Of a DNA stretch of 11,486 nt, positions 7,769 through 11,486 are shown in pieces. Position numbers and translations under genes: made by a program. The DNA comes from Bacteroidales bacterium UBA4893. GTDB lineage: Bacteria > Bacteroidota > Bacteroidia > Bacteroidales > P3. Position 1 is the stretch's first letter. Each line of letters opens with the position of its first letter. The notes under the pieces were generated by a model that saw nothing but the letters and a program-made list of their open reading frames with translations, did not search any database and was not told the DNA's origin. The stretch lies in assembly GCA_002399025.1 (NCBI GenBank), contig DHCV01000033.1, positions 1,378-12,863 on the forward strand, written 5' to 3'.

Positions 7769-10426
7769 TTATTCCCATTCTATAGTAAATTTCGTTTGAT
7801 TATCTCGATTTTCATCGTTTTTAGTTTTGATAGTGTCCCATGCATCTTTCTCTTCCTCCCATTCAATAATATATTCTCCTTTCTCTTGTATCTTCCAATT
7901 GGTTTTGTCTTTCTTCATTTGTTCAACTTCTAATCTTAGGTCTTTATCAATTGAAGTTGCTATTTTTACCTTGTCTTTCTTAAGATTTTCCTTTGTTTTC
8001 TCCAAGTTCTTTTTGAAGTCATAGGCGAAATGAGGATTGTTAGTTGTGCCTGAAATCTTTACAAAAAGAGTTAATTGAGAATTCTCATCTTCTTCAAAAT
8101 CTCCAAATTCCTTCCTTTGTTTCTCTAATTTTGCCTTTTTCTTCTTGCTTGCAAGTTCGCTTAACTTAATGGTAGCCTTATAATCAATGTTGCTATTAAG
8201 ATAGTGTTTGCCCAAGAAAGAGAAATTAATAGCATTCGATTTTACAACTATCTCATCAAGTGTTATGCAGGAATTTTGGATTGAAAGGTTGGATTCAATG
8301 GTATTAAACTTAACATTATTAAGTTCTGACTCCTCAACAAAATAGGATAGTTTCTTCAAGAGAGGGACATCTTTAATCTCTCCCTTTTCAATCTTATATT
8401 TAATGTCTGCTGATAGTTTGTCTTTGTTTAGGTCTAATTTATTATTGAGAAATTCTGCAGAAAAATTAAGTGTTCCACTAACATCGCCTTTAATATTCTT
8501 ACTCGTAATTGAGCTTTGGTCAAACTCATTCATCTCCTTAAAGAACCTGCTTGCCTCAACCTTGTCAAGGTCAATATTTCCAATAATCTTAGGTGTTTTA
8601 GTATTCAATACCAACGAAGCCTTACCTTTAAGTCCTCCACCAAAGGCTTTCAATCTCATATCCTCTAAAACAAGATTGCCATTGAGCAGAATAACTCTTG
8701 AATAGAAATCATCAATTAGGGTTTCCTTATATTCTAATTTTTTAATACTTGTAATAAAGTTTGCATTGAAGAAGGTAGGAAGTTTAATTTCAGAAATAGT
8801 ATCTTTCGTTGCATCTGTTTTCTTAGTATTTGTGGAATCAAACCAATGGTTTAGGTTGAGAGAACCTAAGTTCAATGTGCCTAAAAGATTGAAGGCTTGA
8901 GCTTGATTAAAGACATAAGGAAGAATGTTTTCTATCTTTCCATTAAAGCTAAGACTGGTCTTGCCAACATTGGAGCTTAGATTACTTACATCAATTGAGG
9001 TATTATTGAAAATGAAATTGCTCGAAAGGTTAGTAATGGGTTGTGGTATTCTAAGGTCTGAATAGTTGAATGATTTAAGGGTACCCTTCCCTTCCATTCT
9101 TACCTTAGTGAAGCCTTGCTTAGGTATATCCTCAAGACTTTTAAGGTCTCCACTTAGTTTTAGGTCGAGCAAAAGATTACCTGAAAGCTCCTTAATGTTT
9201 TTGTTTTGTACGAAACGTTGAACTATTTCCAAAGGTAGATTACAATCCAATTTGGCATCAATAGAAAGATTAGAGAAGTTGAAAAGCTGTCCATAACCTT
9301 TAACAATTCCTTTATTCCATTGGAAATAGAATTTATCTAACTTAATAAAAGATGTTTCAGAATTGCGTTTATCTCCATTTGAGAAATCTCCATTAAGGGT
9401 TATGTTTCTAAAAGCAATATCTAATTTCTTATTTGTAAGCTCTCCATTATTAATATAGAACTTCGATTTTATGCTTGGCATCTTAGTATTGCTAATCTTT
9501 CCTTTCATTCCAAAGTCAAAGACTAATTCTCCTTTGCCCTTATAATCCTTAAATAACTTACTATACTTTTCTGGCAATAGCTTAATCATATCCTCCAATC
9601 TAACCCTGTCGCTCTTTACTAATAGGTCAATAATATTATCATTCTTATAATTCAAACTTCCTCTTGTGTCAAAAGCCAACCCATCAATCTTAAGCTCTCC
9701 TTTTGAGATTTGAATTAGCTTAGAAACAGTGTTATTTGAGATGATAATATCAAAATCAAAATCCCTTTTATTTGATATTGCGAGGTTGTCAATCTGTATT
9801 TTATTAATGTTAGATTTGGATTTAATGGTAATCTTCTGTTCCTTATCGGAGAAATTTCCTCTTGCAGATGCGTCTTTAAGAAGGATTTCGTAGTATTGTT
9901 TAGAGTAATCGTTCCTATAAGAAAAGAGAATATTCTCAAGTCCAATCTTCCGCAAGGAAAGTGAAAAATTAGATGCTCCCTTAGATTGACTTTGCTTCCA
10001 AAACACATAATTAACATCTGCATTTTGCCTAACCCTGATATTGAAAACTCCATCCTTAGCATTAATCTTATTGATTTCGTAATTCTCGCTGACAATATCC
10101 CAAAAGTCAAAACTCAAATATAGCTTCCTAAAATAAAATAATGTATCTTTTTTCTCCGAAGAACTCTTCATGTTCAAGCTATCTTTAGGGAAAGCATCGA
10201 AAGCAATAACATCATCAAAGGCAAGTGAAGCACTTGGGAAGGTTGAAAAGAAATTAACTTTAATTGAAGAAACCTTAATTTCTGTAGCTAACTGCTTATT
10301 GATTTCAGTTATGATTATTTGTTTAATCTTTTCCCTATTAATATAAAGAAACAAAGCAGAAAGCAAAGCTAAGAAGAGAAGAACTCCCCCTATCCACAGT
10401 ATTACCTTTAAATATATTTTCTTCAT
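7769..10426 (-). CDS. AsmA-family envelope protein
   Basis: This 885-residue protein has a single N-terminal membrane anchor (about residues 6-29, hydrophobic after MKKIYLK). The rest is a very long beta-rich, periplasm-facing body with repeated short amphipathic strands, as in AsmA, TamB and YhdP relatives. The early segment INKQLATEIKVSSIKVNFFSTFPSASLAFDDV (about 42-73) is the characteristic AsmA opening. The late segment LFVKISGTTNNPHFAYDF (about 780-800) matches the AsmA-like C-terminal domain. In Proteobacteria, members bridge inner and outer membranes and take part in phospholipid transport or outer-membrane assembly; the same role here is inference. After the domain comes a charged, Lys/Glu-rich tail (about 800-885) with two copies of an IEWE motif. 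The ATG has a GGAG sequence five bases upstream, unlike most genes here. It follows the pseudouridine synthase by 85 bases and abuts gltX. Confidence 0.88.
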   Translation of the reverse strand: MKKIYLKVILWIGGVLLFLALLSALFLYINREKIKQIIITEINKQLATEIKVSSIKVNFFSTFPSASLAFDDVIAFDAFPKDSLNMKSSSEKKDTLFYFRKLYLSFDFWDIVSENYEINKINAKDGVFNIRVRQNADVNYVFWKQSQSKGASNFSLSLRKIGLENILFSYRNDYSKQYYEILLKDASARGNFSDKEQKITIKSKSNINKIQIDNLAISNKRDFDFDIIISNNTVSKLIQISKGELKIDGLAFDTRGSLNYKNDNIIDLLVKSDRVRLEDMIKLLPEKYSKLFKDYKGKGELVFDFGMKGKISNTKMPSIKSKFYINNGELTNKKLDIAFRNITLNGDFSNGDKRNSETSFIKLDKFYFQWNKGIVKGYGQLFNFSNLSIDAKLDCNLPLEIVQRFVQNKNIKELSGNLLLDLKLSGDLKSLEDIPKQGFTKVRMEGKGTLKSFNYSDLRIPQPITNLSSNFIFNNTSIDVSNLSSNVGKTSLSFNGKIENILPYVFNQAQAFNLLGTLNLGSLNLNHWFDSTNTKKTDATKDTISEIKLPTFFNANFITSIKKLEYKETLIDDFYSRVILLNGNLVLEDMRLKAFGGGLKGKASLVLNTKTPKIIGNIDLDKVEASRFFKEMNEFDQSSITSKNIKGDVSGTLNFSAEFLNNKLDLNKDKLSADIKYKIEKGEIKDVPLLKKLSYFVEESELNNVKFNTIESNLSIQNSCITLDEIVVKSNAINFSFLGKHYLNSNIDYKATIKLSELASKKKKAKLEKQRKEFGDFEEDENSQLTLFVKISGTTNNPHFAYDFKKNLEKTKENLKKDKVKIATSIDKDLRLEVEQMKKDKTNWKIQEKGEYIIEWEEEKDAWDTIKTKNDENRDNQTKFTIEWE

Positions 10427-10431
10427 CTTTG

Positions 10432-10435
10432 CTCC
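10432..10435 (-). promoter_or_regulatory. Possible Shine-Dalgarno sequence of the asmA-family gene
   Basis: The minus strand reads TTGGAGCAAAG immediately before the ATG at 10426, placing GGAG five bases upstream of the start. It supports this start over internal alternatives. Because Bacteroidota ribosomes use Shine-Dalgarno pairing little, it may be fortuitous. Confidence 0.4.
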
Positions 10436-10511
10436 AATTAGTTTAAGTTAGTCAAAAGAAAATCCTCCTTAACCAACCCTCCGATGAATACAAACGCTTA
10501 GAAGCCTAATA

Positions 10512-11486
10512 TTAGTTTGTCTTAAGCATTTTTAAAAAAGCAACCTCCTTATCGGATAGGAATCTATACATACCTCTTGGCAAATTCTTCTTAGTCAAAG
10601 ATGCAAAAGCAACCCTATCTAATTTGTAAACGTCATAGCCTAAAGCTGCAAAGATTCTTCTAACAATCCTATTCTTTCCAGAGTGTAGTTCAATGCCAAC
10701 AACTCTTTTGTCTTCACCATCCCCAACGTATTGAATTTCATCAGCAGCAATCATTCCATCTTCAAGCTCTATCCCATCCATAATACTTTGCATATCTGCA
10801 TGAGTTAGGGGTTTGTCAAGTTCCACATGATAAATTTTCTTTGCTCCAAAAGATGGGTGGGTAAGCTTCTTTGTCATCTCACCATCATTAGTAAAGAGCA
10901 ATAAACCAGTAGTGTTTCTGTCCAAACGACCAACAGGATATAGTCTTTCCTTGCATGCTTTACCGATTAAGGATAGGACTGTTTTCCTATCACGTGGGTC
11001 ATCCATTGTTGTAATATAACCCTTTGGTTTGTTCAAAAGGAGGTATTTCTTTCTTTCATTAACCAACTTCTCTCCTCCATAAACTACAATATCCTCAAGA
11101 GAAATCTTATGTCCCATTTCAGTTACGACCTCTCCATTAACCGTAACAGCACCTGCCTTAATTAGCTCATCAGCCTCTCTCCTTGAACAAATGCCAGAGT
11201 TTGCAATATATTTATTTAGTCTGATTAGTCCATCCTTGCCCAATGCCACCTCATCATAACCATGTGAGTTACCTCTAACCTCAAAGAAGTCTTCATTATC
11301 TCTTCTTCGTCTTGGTCTTTCTTCATTATAGTTTCTCTTATCTGAATATTCTCTTTTCATTTCAGAATAATCTCTATTTTGTGAGTCTTTTCTTAGAGAG
11401 CCAAAGCGATTTTCTCTAAAATCTTTTCTTGGACGCTTTTCTCCTGATTCCCTACTATCATCTCTTCTGTCTGAAGAATAATCTCT
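10512..11486 (-). CDS. rRNA pseudouridine synthase, RsuA/RluB family (5' end outside the window)
   Basis: This enzyme isomerises a uridine in ribosomal RNA to pseudouridine. Counting from the in-frame Met at 11360, an S4 RNA-binding domain lies at about 45-88 (RLNKYIANSGICSRREADELI). The catalytic domain follows, with the family motif GRLDRNTTGLLLFTNDG (144-160) and catalytic Asp147. Later motifs are KIYHVELDKPLT and HSGKNRIVRRIFAALGYDV, as in RluB, RluF and RsuA. The target position cannot be read from sequence, so no symbol is given; RluB (23S rRNA) is the best guess. The frame stays open through all 42 codons from 11361 to the window edge. It encodes an Arg/Asp/Ser-rich stretch continuous with the low-complexity region after Met 11360, so the true start lies beyond 11486. 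The asmA-family gene follows after 85 bases. Confidence 0.93.
   Translation of the reverse strand, partial: RDYSSDRRDDSRESGEKRPRKDFRENRFGSLRKDSQNRDYSEMKREYSDKRNYNEERPRRRRDNEDFFEVRGNSHGYDEVALGKDGLIRLNKYIANSGICSRREADELIKAGAVTVNGEVVTEMGHKISLEDIVVYGGEKLVNERKKYLLLNKPKGYITTMDDPRDRKTVLSLIGKACKERLYPVGRLDRNTTGLLLFTNDGEMTKKLTHPSFGAKKIYHVELDKPLTHADMQSIMDGIELEDGMIAADEIQYVGDGEDKRVVGIELHSGKNRIVRRIFAALGYDVYKLDRVAFASLTKKNLPRGMYRFLSDKEVAFLKMLKTN
11346..11486 (-). repeat. Low-complexity Arg/Asp/Tyr/Ser-coding tract of the pseudouridine synthase
   Basis: The plus-strand 12-mer agaataatctct occurs at 11364-11375 and again at 11475-11486. Both copies are in frame and encode RDYS; a diverged copy near 11346-11357 encodes REYS. 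Ten of the first 42 visible residues are Arg, interspersed with Asp, Glu and Ser. The tract is probably disordered and RNA-binding by charge. It continues past the window edge, so its full length and repeat number are unknown. Confidence 0.55.

Noticed and set aside
7712..8024. Plus-strand hydrophobic frames resembling a small membrane protein opposite the 3' end of asmA
   Set aside because: Antisense of Lys/Glu-rich coding sequence reads as Phe/Leu/Ser-rich frames. This is a composition artefact.
9715..10110. Second minus-strand frame of 131 codons inside the AsmA-family gene
   Set aside because: It is wholly contained in the long AsmA reading frame, which has the anchor and family features; this frame has none.
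10436..10511. Possible promoter for the AsmA-family gene (TTCTTTTG, with TTTG and TTG farther upstream)
   Set aside because: The -7-like element lacks the A of TAnnTTTG, and the candidate -33 elements lie 30 or 13 bases away rather than about 19.
10490..10511. Short inverted repeat (GCTT/AAGC) after the pseudouridine synthase stop, considered as a terminator
   Set aside because: The stem is only four pairs with a two-base loop and no U-tract follows.
1..11486. Defence, phage, mobile-element, CRISPR or toxin-antitoxin content, including a sirtuin-based defence system
   Set aside because: The Sir2 protein is a standalone short deacylase in a housekeeping operon, without the Argonaute, HerA, TIR or SLOG partners of defence sirtuins. 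No inverted-repeat ends, integrase or array repeats are visible.

Overview
This window comes from a member of the Bacteroidota, most likely order Bacteroidales. The DNA is AT-rich, and the glutamyl-tRNA synthetase, DUF2520 protein, zinc-less sirtuin, short Wza and YG-tailed Wzc all read like Bacteroidales versions. One intergenic gap holds a Bacteroides-type promoter (TTTG, 19 bases, TAnnTTTG). Most starts lack a Shine-Dalgarno sequence, which also fits. All eight genes lie on the minus strand, so transcription runs from high to low coordinates, and coding density is very high.

In transcription order: (1) 11486-10512, an RsuA/RluB-type rRNA pseudouridine synthase. It is cut by the window edge and carries an Arg/Asp/Ser-rich N-terminal extension. 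(2) 10426-7769, a large AsmA-family envelope protein. (3) 7748 (or 7778)-6222, gltX, glutamyl-tRNA synthetase. (4) 6204-5428, a Rossmann/DUF2520 protein of unknown substrate. (5) 5424-4708, a Sir2-type NAD-dependent deacylase without zinc-ligand cysteines. (6) 4715-3393, miaB, the tRNA methylthiotransferase. (7) 3322-2510, a Wza-like outer-membrane polysaccharide export lipoprotein. (8) 2502-52, a Wzc-like polysaccharide co-polymerase with tyrosine kinase domain. The last 51 bases (51-1) hold no recognisable gene or convincing terminator.

Two blocks stand out. From asmA to miaB the genes are separated by 20 bases or fewer, or overlap, which suggests one transcript of translation and tRNA genes (gltX, miaB) with two NAD(P)-type enzymes and an envelope gene. 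After miaB there is a 70-base gap with its own promoter, followed by the tightly spaced wza-wzc pair (7-base gap). That pair would form the export channel and the inner-membrane regulator of an exopolysaccharide or capsule system. The glycosyltransferase genes expected with such a pair are not in the window; they may lie below position 1 or elsewhere in the genome.

I see no RNA gene, mobile element, CRISPR array, phage gene or defence system. The content is largely ordinary. The points worth a second look are the 30-bp periodic repeat encoding the Wzc tyrosine tail, the sirtuin's missing zinc cysteines, the wza promoter, the low-complexity extension of the pseudouridine synthase, and a repeated C-terminal motif in the AsmA protein.
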